Shown here in pieces: positions 36,996-45,854 of a stretch of DNA of 64,000 bases. Made by a program: the position numbers and the translations under genes. The stretch is from Candidatus Aalborgicola danicus (lineage in GTDB: Bacteria; Pseudomonadota; Gammaproteobacteria; Burkholderiales; Burkholderiaceae_C): contig JADJBC010000012.1 in assembly GCA_016703945.1 (NCBI GenBank), positions 62,001 to 126,000 on the forward strand, written 5' to 3'. The notes under the pieces were generated by a model, which ran no database searches, was not told where the DNA came from, and worked only from the letters and a program-made list of their open reading frames with translations. Every line of letters begins with the position of its first letter. Position 1 is the first letter of the stretch.

Positions 36996-39055
36996 CGACA
37001 TCCCTGCGCGCGGGAAAGCCTTGGCCACTGGGTGGCCACTGGGATGGCCATGGGGTCAATTTCGCGGTGTTTTCGGACCACGCAGAGGCCATGGAATTGT
37101 GTCTGTTTGATACCGTGGGGGCACTCGAAACCGGACGCATCTTTCTACCGGCACGTACTGGGAACGTTTGGCATGGTTATTTGCCGCAGGCCAAGCCGGG
37201 ATTGGTGTACGGCTTGCGCGCCTACGGCCCGTGGAACCCTGCCAAGGGTCAGCGTTTCAATCCACACAAATTGCTGCTCGACCCCTATGCCCGTGAGCTT
37301 GTGGGCAACTTCGTCTGGCGGGACGAGCAATTTGGGGCCCACAGGTCCCACTCGCAGGCAATGGATACCCGTGACAACAGTACTTTTGCATTGAAGGCGC
37401 GGGTTGTTGGCGAAGCCTATGACTGGGGAGACGACAAACCACCGGCAGTCCCTCTTGCCGACACGGTGCTGTACGAATTGCACGTCAAGGGGTTCTCGCA
37501 ACTCAATCCTGCTGTACCAGAAGCACTGCGCGGAAGTTATGCCGGTTTGGCCCACGAAGCATCCATCACACACCTTAAACAATTAGGCATCACCAGCCTG
37601 AGCCTGTTGCCGGTTCACCATGCACTGGATGAAGAACGTCTGGCGAACATGCACTTGACCAACTACTGGGGCTACAACTCAGTGGCTTTTTTTACCCCGG
37701 CAAGCCGTTTGGCCAGCGGGTATGGGGGATTAAGTCCACGCAATGAGTTTCGTGCCATGGTCAAAGCCCTGCACGCCCATGGACTGGAAGTATTGCTGGA
37801 CGTGGTGTACAACCATACGGCCGAGTCAGACCATACCGGACCGACGCTCAGTTTTCGCGGTCTGGACAACGCCAGTTATTACCGCTTGCGCGCTGACGAC
37901 CTGTCGCTGTATGAAAACCACACGGGCTGCGGCAATACGCTGGACGTCCGCCATCCGCGTGTGCTGCAACTGGTGTTGGACAGCCTGCGGTTTTGGGTCA
38001 CCGATATGCATGTGGACGGTTTTCGCTTTGATCTGGCGCCAGTCCTGGGGCGCGGCGACCATGGTTTTGACCGCAATGCGGCCTTGTTTGCAGCTATTGC
38101 GCAGGATCCGGTTCTGTCGCGCGTCAAACTCATTGCCGAACCCTGGGACATTGGCCCCAAAGGTTACCAGCTCGGTCAGTTTCCGTGCGGCTGGCTGGAG
38201 TGGAACGACCGTTTTCGCGACACCATGCGGGGTTTTTGGTTGCCGCAGGGTCGGCACACCCATAGTCGCGGCGAGTTTGCGTTGCGCCTGTGTGGATCGG
38301 CCGATCTCTTCCAGCAGCGCCATCGCATGCCGGCGGAGTCCGTCAACTACGTGATCTCGCACGACGGCTTCACGCTGCATGACCTGGTGAGCTACAACCA
38401 CCGGCACAACCACGCCAACGGAGAAAACAACCACGACGGCACCAGCAACAACATGAGCAATAACTGCGGTGCCGAGGGCCCCACACATGATGTTGCCATT
38501 GCCACCCTTCGCGCAAAATTGCAACGGGCCTTGATGGCCTCCACAGTTCTGGCGCAAGGCACACCGATGCTGTGCGCAGGTGACGAAATGGGGCACAGTC
38601 AGCACGGGAACAACAACCCCTATTGCCAGAACAACACCACCACCTGGATTGACTGGACACACACCGATACCGACCTGCTGGCCTTCACCACCAAACTGCT
38701 GCGTCTGCGGCGTCAACTCCAGCCACTGGGCAGCCAGTGGTACACCGGCAAGACTGACCCAAACGGTCGCACCGACCTGAGCTGGTTTCAAAGCCAGGGC
38801 GAGGCCATGCACGGCGCAGCCTGGAACGCGCCCGGCGGCGGCACCTTGGGGTGCCTGATTGGCAAAGCAGGTGGTACACGGCAATGGCTGTTGCTGTTGG
38901 TCAACCCCCAAGCCATGGATCGGCAGTTTGTGCTGCCAGCGGGTTCCTGGCGCGCACTGCTGGATACATCCAACGTCGACCATGATGCAGATTGGGAAGG
39001 CACCTCTTCTTATCCACTGGCAGCCCACAGTCTGGTGCTGCTCATTGCTGCATGA
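36983..39055 (+). CDS. glgX: Glycogen debranching enzyme GlgX
   Basis: 690 aa. Its ATG overlaps the glgB stop region by 13 bases. GH13 isoamylase-type domains: N-terminal CBM48 (GVNFAVFSDHAEAMELCLFD), LLDVVYNHTAESDHTGPT, nucleophile Asp in VDGFRFDLAPVLGR, acid Glu in LIAEPWDIGP, and YVISHDGFTLHDLVSYN. It hydrolyses alpha-1,6 branches of phosphorylase-trimmed limit dextrin. No glgC (ADP-glucose pyrophosphorylase) is in the window, so the cluster is incomplete here. Confidence 0.95.
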   Translation: MEILTTSLRAGKPWPLGGHWDGHGVNFAVFSDHAEAMELCLFDTVGALETGRIFLPARTGNVWHGYLPQAKPGLVYGLRAYGPWNPAKGQRFNPHKLLLDPYARELVGNFVWRDEQFGAHRSHSQAMDTRDNSTFALKARVVGEAYDWGDDKPPAVPLADTVLYELHVKGFSQLNPAVPEALRGSYAGLAHEASITHLKQLGITSLSLLPVHHALDEERLANMHLTNYWGYNSVAFFTPASRLASGYGGLSPRNEFRAMVKALHAHGLEVLLDVVYNHTAESDHTGPTLSFRGLDNASYYRLRADDLSLYENHTGCGNTLDVRHPRVLQLVLDSLRFWVTDMHVDGFRFDLAPVLGRGDHGFDRNAALFAAIAQDPVLSRVKLIAEPWDIGPKGYQLGQFPCGWLEWNDRFRDTMRGFWLPQGRHTHSRGEFALRLCGSADLFQQRHRMPAESVNYVISHDGFTLHDLVSYNHRHNHANGENNHDGTSNNMSNNCGAEGPTHDVAIATLRAKLQRALMASTVLAQGTPMLCAGDEMGHSQHGNNNPYCQNNTTTWIDWTHTDTDLLAFTTKLLRLRRQLQPLGSQWYTGKTDPNGRTDLSWFQSQGEAMHGAAWNAPGGGTLGCLIGKAGGTRQWLLLLVNPQAMDRQFVLPAGSWRALLDTSNVDHDADWEGTSSYPLAAHSLVLLIAA

Positions 39056-39126
39056 CGCTCTAGCGCAGCATCGGCCACGAGCTGGATCAGAGTTACCTCG
39101 GAGCGGGTTTCGTAAGCGGATTTAGG

Positions 39127-40832
39127 CTATCCCGCCCCAGCCATGAGCCTGAAGTATTCCGCTTGATTTACAAATAACTGCCAAGTATCAAGGCGCTCGA
39201 TCGCAAAGCTCTTTGCAAACCGATGCGCCAACTTGAATAACAGGGGAGTTGCCTGATGGTTGCACAAACCAGTCACCTGATGGACACTGACCCGTTGCCG
39301 GAATTCATCATTGTCCATAGCCAGTGCAATGGTTCCAATGGGTTCTTTATTCGCATCTATGGCGGCGTAGAGGGCGACTCCGTTTGCCGCGTATCGAATC
39401 GCAATCGCCACATCGTGCAGGCAAGTGCCACACCAAAGGCCATGGTCGATAACGTCGCGCAGATGGATAAGCGGCTGAATCTCGATGTGCGGGTCCTGCT
39501 GAAACGCTGCCGGTACGCCGGGATGAACCGTGAAGGCTTTTGCAACCGCAGCTTCGAGCGACAACCCGGTGAAGAACGCCAATTCAACTGCCGTTTGTTC
39601 GACATCCTGCGGATTCAATAGCCTTTCGACTTGCTCCAATGGGTCGCCTAGCCCGCCAGGGACTCCACTATGGGTGCCATGCAAAGCGCAATCCGGTAAG
39701 CATCTTCAAGGCATAAATTCCAGTTGTACAGATGATGTGCCGCCAGCGTCAACGCCTGAACTTCGTCCATCAGAAGCGCTATTCGCATACCGCAATCCAA
39801 AAACCGGCAGGCCGAACACCAGCGCAAGAGTTGTTCCATGACTGTGCGCCCAAGGGGCTCTTCGTGAAACAACGCCACTGTGGTGATGAACTCCCCCCAC
39901 TCTCCTCTTGTTCTGGGCCACCGCTCAAACGGTAGATGCCGAAGCAGGGCAAGTACAACGAGCCAGTTCCGACCAGAGAGCGGCACTTCGCTAAGCCCGT
40001 TGCCACGCAAGCCATTGCACGGGCCCGGCATTGCGCCACGAATGGTACGCCGATGGGCACCTTTTGATATACCCAGTGACTGCAACGCAAGTGGCAGACT
40101 CGACCCTTGCAAAATAGCCGCCAACACCGTCGCCCCTTCAGGTCCTTCCGGCGCAGCGACTGCCAGATCGAGAAGCGCCAGTGCTTCCGTTCTCAGCGCC
40201 TGCATGGCAAAACGGACAACCTCGGGATGAACAGCTTGCTTGGCCAAGCTAAAAAACCGCTCAACAACGCTCATCCGCAACTGCGGTCGTTCGGACATGA
40301 GTGCCGCAATATCCGGCACCAAACTATTCACCACATGGCGAATACCGCTGGCGAATTGCTGTTCCAGGTGGCATTGCACTTGGGCTTCTGCGGCCATCAT
40401 TTCTTTCGCGCTGAACCCGGTGCATCCCACGGATTGCTTCGCCAGCACCCTTGCCCACGGGTGTATGGGATAGTCGCGCAAGCCGTCCAGCCAGGTCGCT
40501 GTGTTGCTCCAGGTTGAGAAGCAGTCTGGTGGCGATCGGAGGGACCACTCATCTTCCCGCAATATAAAACGTGCCCTTTTGTGTTCCAGCTGCTCAGTCA
40601 GGCGTCGCCAAAAACGCAAGGGGTCGGTGAAATCGACATCAAAGTAGATTTCGTCAATTTGCGCTGCAAAGCGCCGGTCGGCACTGACCGCAAGGCAGCG
40701 CAACACCGTCAAAGGATTGCCGCCACGATTGACATCGCTTTTCGGCCAGACAAGAACTCTTGTCAGCTGGGGGACTGGGAAGTCGAAAATGGCGGGTGCC
40801 AAATTCTCACCAAGCGCTAACGGGCACACCAT
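39127..40832 (-). pseudogene. PcfJ-like protein of the RT-Cas1 locus, frame broken by one base
   Basis: Two overlapping minus-strand frames (first stop at 39648) look like one protein of about 568 aa: adding a G to GGG (39652-39654) joins VESLAG to LGDPLEQVERLL. The second frame has no ATG of its own, only a TTG. The C-terminal part (DHGLWCGTCLHDV, then ANGVALYAAIDANKEPIGTI, VSVHQVTGLCNH) resembles PcfJ-domain proteins, which carry a similar Cys/His then TLE-like then QxxGxxN pattern; this is recall, not a search. PcfJ is known from conjugative plasmids with unknown function. Its start overlaps the SprT-like gene by 16 bases, so it is probably the last gene of the RT-Cas1 operon. Confidence 0.5.
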
Positions 40833-41437
40833 ACTGGCACCAACTGGGTTATGAGGCGCTTGATCCGACCGTCAAACACCCAAAACTGCCTTTGGATGTA
40901 GCACTGCACATAGCCATTCAGGCCATCTGGCGACCCCTGCTGGGCAATCTGACCAGTGACTTGTTGCCTGGCGGCGTACAACGCCTGCGCTGCGGCTGGC
41001 AAATAACCAACCACACGCTGCGCCTCGTGTTCGAGACCGACTTGGATCATGACCCGCATCCACCCAATGCCGTGGCCGTCCAGCGAATGGTCGTCTACAC
41101 CAAGGCGGTTTGCCTCGGCGTGACCCAGCTCATGGGCCAGGATATTGTTCAGATCTCCATGGAGGCTGTACTCCGGAATCTCGATGACCGGCAATGGCCC
41201 ACTGCGGAAGCGCCCCCCAATAGCCCGATTCGGAAAGTCAAAGGCTTCGCAAACGAAAACATCTGGCATGAAACCCAGCAGGCCTGGAAAGTGTTGCTGT
41301 GCGAGCTGCCTTGCCCGTTCCACCATCCAATCAACCCGCCAGCAGGTAGACCATGCAGGCAGGCAAGCCGAAATCAGCATCACAAAGAATAGACGCCGCA
41401 TCCACTTCGACAGCAGGAATTCTGAATGAGTTTTCAT
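40817..41437 (-). CDS. SprT-like zinc metalloprotease, exported or lipoprotein
   Basis: 206 aa from MKTHSEFLLSKWMRR; longer in-frame starts overlap cas1 and are rejected. The N-terminus has basic residues, a hydrophobic core and a lipobox-like LISAC at Cys25, so it is either a lipoprotein or a secreted protein. The zinc site HELGH (His102, Glu103, His106) with GHGIGWMRVM about 16 residues later fits the SprT/zincin pattern HExxH...HGxxW. SprT proteins normally act in the cytoplasm on DNA-protein crosslinks, so export is odd. It lies 20 bases after the RT-Cas1 stop. Role in the locus is unknown. Confidence 0.65.
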   Translation of the reverse strand: MKTHSEFLLSKWMRRLFFVMLISACLPAWSTCWRVDWMVERARQLAQQHFPGLLGFMPDVFVCEAFDFPNRAIGGRFRSGPLPVIEIPEYSLHGDLNNILAHELGHAEANRLGVDDHSLDGHGIGWMRVMIQVGLEHEAQRVVGYLPAAAQALYAARQQVTGQIAQQGSPDGLNGYVQCYIQRQFWVFDGRIKRLITQLVPVWCAR

Positions 41438-41457
41438 GATGGCAACCTCCCACTTCG

Positions 41458-44400
41458 CTACCAGCGGAATCGGAAGGGCAGGTATTCGCCCTTCCCAAGA
41501 AATGCGTTTTTGAGGCTGCTGGCCTGCGCATCCAGGATCTGCCCCGGTGTGCGCATCTTTCCGCGCCACCGCAGTTCCCGCAGCCACAATTTGTGAAAGG
41601 CCCGCACCAATTTTTGGCGGCAAGACGACTTGATGCGACCGTCCTTGTCAAGTGAAATTTCAAACCCTCGCCCCAATAAGCCGAGCACAACCCTGTCACC
41701 AAAGGGCGCGCGGTACTCTTCAATGAGATCAAAAACAAGGCTTCCCTGGTCGCGCTGTGAGCCATGCATCACCCCAAAGTAAGGGTCGAGCCCGGCGCGC
41801 ACGACGGCCCGCCATACCTCGCCATAAAGCAAGGTGTAAACATAGTTGATGGCCGAGTTGACGGCATCGACCGCATGCCGTGTGTGACGACCGGGAAAAC
41901 CAAGTTCCGCTGGGATTAGCCTCGAACACGCCCTCCAGTATTTCGCTGCGGCCCGACCCTCGTAGCCCATGGCTGTCGCTCGCGCGCCTGCTGCGGCTGG
42001 GTCAAAACCATCGAGTGATTCGGAAATCACGCGAATTTCATCCGCAGCAGTGGTCAATTCGCTGTAGACAGCGTCGTCTTTGCCTTTGCGGGATCGTGCG
42101 TAATACTTGAGGACCGCTGCCGAGTTGCCGACCTTGGCGGACAGCATGTCACCGCCGATACGGATGATGTCGGGGTCGTTGCGGCGCAGAGCCTGCTGTT
42201 GGCGAACATTGGCACGCCGGCTTTGCACCGGTTGTGCAATGGCAGCGGGCGGGCCAATCAGAGGCGTGAACACCACCGGCACGTCGCTGTCGCACAGGCG
42301 CATGGTGAGGTCGGCAGAGAAGGCGATGCCCCTGCCCTCCAGGTACACCATGCTCAGTTCGGCAATGGGCATGCGAAACACTTCCCGCTTGCGCTTTTTG
42401 ACAACAACATCGTCCGCGCCGACGGTGACGTAGCAGCCGTTCGTCATCACGTGCAAACGCCCATCGACCAAAAGGACATCCGTCTCGGTGGGCTGGTTCC
42501 CTGTGGTCTTCAGGAATACTTCTTCGGGTGACACCGCCTGCACCGGTGCGCCCTCCGTCGCCTCAGCCGCACCCAGCGGAACCGGAAACCGAACCCGGTC
42601 CACCGGGTAGCTGCCCGTAATCACGGCGACTTCGGCAGCAGTGCGTTGATGCCGTTGGGTGTCTGGCACCTCGGGGGCGAATTTTTCTCGCGCAAGCCAC
42701 GCAACCTCCAAGCCCTCCATGCTGCCCGCTCTCAGCGCGGCATATTCGTCCATCTCCGCGTCAAGCGCTGTGAACTGCTGGCGGATGGTGGGGGCACCGT
42801 CCACCGTAAAGTAGTTGCGAATGCCTCGAATGAGGGCATTCAGCTTGCCGAGCGCCTCATGTCGTTCAGAGGCAGGTGCGCCAGCACCAAAAATGATGCC
42901 ATGCAGGGTTTTGATCTTCTGCTGAATCTGAGTCAAACGATCTTGCGGGATGCAGACATCGGCCCGGTCAATATGGAAGCCAAGAAAACCAATTCCCTGG
43001 TCAATATGGCAGTAATGGGTTTTCGCTGGCTTCAGCGACATCTTCAGCGCGCCCTTTAGAAAATCCGTCATCAGACGCAAAGCACCCTGCACGCCAGCCT
43101 CCGTGTCGCAAAGTACAACGTAATCATCGGCATATCGCACGAACGTGATGCCGTTACGCTCGAACTCCCGATCCAAGGTCGTGAGATAGATGTTCGCCAG
43201 CAGCGGTGAAATGGCCTCCCCCTGCGCCACACCCTTCTCGGAGGGGACAACATCCATGAAATCAATCACGTCAGTCACCAGCCAGTGCCGGATCAGATTC
43301 AGCACCTCGCGGTCGCCAATGACATCACCAACCAATCGCATCAGAACTTCATGGTCTACGGAGTCAAAGCACTTCTCAATGTCCGCAATAATCACGTAGA
43401 ACAGACCGCTGCGGATAGCCGAGCGAACCATCGCCAAAGCGTGATGCGCGCCGCGCCCCGGGCGGTAAGCAAAACTGGCCGGGCTGAAAATCGTCTCGAA
43501 CAAGGGCTCGATAAGCGCCAGACAGGCTGCCTGCACTACACGGTCGCGGACACTGGCGACCTTGAGCACGCGCACACCACCGTCGGCCTTGGGGATACGC
43601 GCCGTACGCAATGGCTGACAACGGTAGCGGCCCTCCTTCAGTTCTGCCAGCAGCTGGTCAATCTCAACATTCACCGTCGTGCCAAACTGTTCAATCGTGA
43701 TCTGGTCAAAACCGTATGAGTGCCGGTTGTGCGTCTTGACGCGAAGCCAGCCAGCGTACAGCGCCTCGCGGGTGCAAAGCTTGGGGTACAGATCGGCGTG
43801 GAGTGGCAACTTTGCACTCTGATCGGTCACAGCGCTAGAAAACTGCTTGACTGGCGTGGCGCGCAACCGCTTGAATGCATCAATCCGGATACTTTCCGCC
43901 AGCGGCATTTCTGGTTCTGCCAGACGCGCCAAGGTGGTAACGGCTTTAAGATCCACCCCGTTTCGAACCCATACTTCACCTGGCTTCAAACTCTTCAGCC
44001 GAATGCGCTCTGCTTCGCTCAGCCAAGACGTTTTGCTCCCCGCTGGAAGCTCCCCTATGTCGCCAGCTATCCATACATCGGCGCTTGCGGCCAGCCATGC
44101 CTTTGCCGTCTCCGGCAGCGGTTGATCACTGCCAAGGCAAAACAGTCCCACATGCTTTACGGATGGGAGGTCGCTGGTGAAAGGTTGGGGGCACGTGGCA
44201 GGGTAGCCGTACAGGACCAGCGGCGAACTCTTGGCATCACCATTGGCTTTTATGGGCTTGTCGGACAGCAGCACATCCGTGAGGGCAGCGTCCACCATCC
44301 AGCCCACAATTAAATGTTCGATGCGTTCAAAGTGCTGCGATTGCAGCTCAATCCAGATCGTGCTCCCCATCGTCAAGTGACGGTCCAAGCGTGGCGCATT

Positions 44401-44946
44401 ATTGCCTTCGGACAGGGCCCAGACACTGGGAAAGCGCAACGCCCAGATCAGCAACTCAATCAGCTGCGCCAACTCAGGCGCCGTGGCCTGGTCGCGGCGC
44501 AGCCAGTGGGTCGACTCAGGGCGCTGCAAACTGTTGATGATCGCCACCAGACCGACCGTCCCCTGCTCCGCCATGCGATACGCCAAGTCCACGACTACTT
44601 CAATCGTGGCCGATGACACCGGCACGACCATGTGGCGCGCGAGCCGCTCGAAGAACCCCCTCAGCGCAGGCTTCATCCCCACGGATTGGGTGAAGCGAAA
44701 CAGTGCTGTGGCTCTGCGGCGATTGGCAACATCGCACATCAACATGGGCGACTTTGGCATATTGCCCTTATTGCTATTGCTCAGGTTGGTGGCGAGGTGG
44801 CCCTGGTAGTCGACAACCAGCAATGCCTGGTTTTTTTCCTTGGCGTGGCTAAGGCGACGCAGTGCCAGATCGGCGCCGTTAATCACCCGCCCCGCAATCA
44901 CCAGCGGTCGCGGCGGACCGGCCAGCGCCCTTGGCGATGCTGTCAT
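41458..44946 (-). CDS. Reverse transcriptase-Cas1 fusion with an ATPase-like N-terminal domain
   Basis: 1162 aa from the ATG that overlaps the upstream gene's TGA (ATGA); the longer ORF start lies inside that gene. Domains: residues of about 1-350 resemble a TraG/HerA-type ATPase without a recognisable P-loop (LLVVDYQGHLA, SLKPGEVWVRNG); about 390-740 are a group II intron-like RT with ADIEKCFDSVDH, GVAQGEAISPLLANIYL, YADD at 605-608 and the GIRNYF thumb; about 825-1150 are Cas1 with Glu996 (GYEGR), His1061 (MHGSQRD) and Asp1073 (VFDLIEE), spaced as in active Cas1. RT-Cas1 enzymes can capture spacers from RNA, usually beside type III CRISPR systems. No array, Cas2, Cas6 or effector is visible here. 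Confidence 0.9.
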   Translation of the reverse strand: MTASPRALAGPPRPLVIAGRVINGADLALRRLSHAKEKNQALLVVDYQGHLATNLSNSNKGNMPKSPMLMCDVANRRRATALFRFTQSVGMKPALRGFFERLARHMVVPVSSATIEVVVDLAYRMAEQGTVGLVAIINSLQRPESTHWLRRDQATAPELAQLIELLIWALRFPSVWALSEGNNAPRLDRHLTMGSTIWIELQSQHFERIEHLIVGWMVDAALTDVLLSDKPIKANGDAKSSPLVLYGYPATCPQPFTSDLPSVKHVGLFCLGSDQPLPETAKAWLAASADVWIAGDIGELPAGSKTSWLSEAERIRLKSLKPGEVWVRNGVDLKAVTTLARLAEPEMPLAESIRIDAFKRLRATPVKQFSSAVTDQSAKLPLHADLYPKLCTREALYAGWLRVKTHNRHSYGFDQITIEQFGTTVNVEIDQLLAELKEGRYRCQPLRTARIPKADGGVRVLKVASVRDRVVQAACLALIEPLFETIFSPASFAYRPGRGAHHALAMVRSAIRSGLFYVIIADIEKCFDSVDHEVLMRLVGDVIGDREVLNLIRHWLVTDVIDFMDVVPSEKGVAQGEAISPLLANIYLTTLDREFERNGITFVRYADDYVVLCDTEAGVQGALRLMTDFLKGALKMSLKPAKTHYCHIDQGIGFLGFHIDRADVCIPQDRLTQIQQKIKTLHGIIFGAGAPASERHEALGKLNALIRGIRNYFTVDGAPTIRQQFTALDAEMDEYAALRAGSMEGLEVAWLAREKFAPEVPDTQRHQRTAAEVAVITGSYPVDRVRFPVPLGAAEATEGAPVQAVSPEEVFLKTTGNQPTETDVLLVDGRLHVMTNGCYVTVGADDVVVKKRKREVFRMPIAELSMVYLEGRGIAFSADLTMRLCDSDVPVVFTPLIGPPAAIAQPVQSRRANVRQQQALRRNDPDIIRIGGDMLSAKVGNSAAVLKYYARSRKGKDDAVYSELTTAADEIRVISESLDGFDPAAAGARATAMGYEGRAAAKYWRACSRLIPAELGFPGRHTRHAVDAVNSAINYVYTLLYGEVWRAVVRAGLDPYFGVMHGSQRDQGSLVFDLIEEYRAPFGDRVVLGLLGRGFEISLDKDGRIKSSCRQKLVRAFHKLWLRELRWRGKMRTPGQILDAQASSLKNAFLGKGEYLPFRFRW

Positions 44947-45611
44947 GGCACGCCAGTGCCACCTTGCGGGGACTGCTCCGGTTTGGTGGCCATTTGCACC
45001 ACGCGCGGCAGGGTGCGAATCTCGCTGAGCTGGACCTCGGTCAGGCCAACGGAATCGGGGTTGCCAAATTCCGCCGCCGCCTTGCAGATCAGCTCCACGA
45101 TAGCCTCCGCGTTCAATGGCCGCAGAAGCGTTGTCGACCCCATGCAAATGGCCTGGCGCGTGTTTGCGGAAAGGGCACGAGCGCTATCCAGCAACTGCAG
45201 CACCCGGCGCCCCTTTTTGCCCGCATACAACAATGCATCGTCATCAACCCGTTTTGCAGCCTCACCCAGCGTGGGATGCTCGCGAATAGCTTGCACTACT
45301 GTCTTTTTGGACTGCGTGACGTATTGCCCCCAGCTCACGAACAATTCAATTTCGGGAAACCCGGCGGCCATGGCATCGGCAACCGCTTTGCAGACCAGGC
45401 GGTGCCGCTTGGGCGCCGCCTGAAACCGGGGAGAGCCCGGCCAAAACTTCTCCTCCACGGTTTCGTCCATGGGTGCCGTCTGCATCACAATGCGCTGCAG
45501 ACCGGCAACCCGGTCCCGCAACGCATCGAGGAGGTCACGAGCGGCGCGGCGGTTGAGTACCCGGCCATCCTTCAGTTCAAACTCAACGCCCGATAAAAAA
45601 CACCTTGCCAT
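44943..45611 (-). CDS. Unknown 222-aa protein coupled to RT-Cas1
   Basis: First gene of the RT-Cas1 operon; AAAGGAG precedes its ATG and its stop overlaps the RT-Cas1 start. I recognise no domain. It starts MARCFLSGVEFELKDGRVL, is mostly predicted helical, is rich in Arg/Lys and Ala (LNRRAARDLLDALRDRV, YAGKKGRRVLQLLDSARAL), and ends in a Pro/Gln/Gly tail. It is too long and lacks the ferredoxin-like pattern expected of Cas2. A nucleic-acid-binding partner of the fusion enzyme is possible, by position only. Confidence 0.7.
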   Translation of the reverse strand: MARCFLSGVEFELKDGRVLNRRAARDLLDALRDRVAGLQRIVMQTAPMDETVEEKFWPGSPRFQAAPKRHRLVCKAVADAMAAGFPEIELFVSWGQYVTQSKKTVVQAIREHPTLGEAAKRVDDDALLYAGKKGRRVLQLLDSARALSANTRQAICMGSTTLLRPLNAEAIVELICKAAAEFGNPDSVGLTEVQLSEIRTLPRVVQMATKPEQSPQGGTGVP

Positions 45612-45854
45612 GATCTAACTCCTTTTGAAGTGATAGCCATTCGTGGTTGAATGGCAACAATGAAGAGAAGAGCCGTGGGATGGTTTTCGCCAGCTTTTTT
45701 CTGACAATTCGCACATCCCTGAAGCAAATTTCAACCGTGAACCGTGGTGCTGCGCAACGACTGTCTGAAGCGAAATTGGTACTCAAAATCGCCGTGTCCG
45801 TGCTGCATTCGTGTCACATTGGTGTCGCTTTGGTGCTGATCACAGGAGGGTGGT
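45612..45854. promoter_or_regulatory. Divergent promoter region of the RT-Cas1 operon and the ATPase gene
   Basis: About 243 bp between two divergent start codons; it must hold promoters for both. I see no CRISPR-like repeat or strong palindrome. A partial GTGTC/TTGGTG repetition around 45810-45835 is too short to name. Confidence 0.5.

Noticed and set aside
39127..39684. A separate 185-aa gene downstream of the PcfJ-like ORF
   Set aside because: It has only a TTG start with no ribosome site, and one base joins it to the preceding frame.
44943..45611. The 222-aa gene as Cas2
   Set aside because: Twice the size of Cas2 and without its ferredoxin-like pattern or N-terminal Asp motif.
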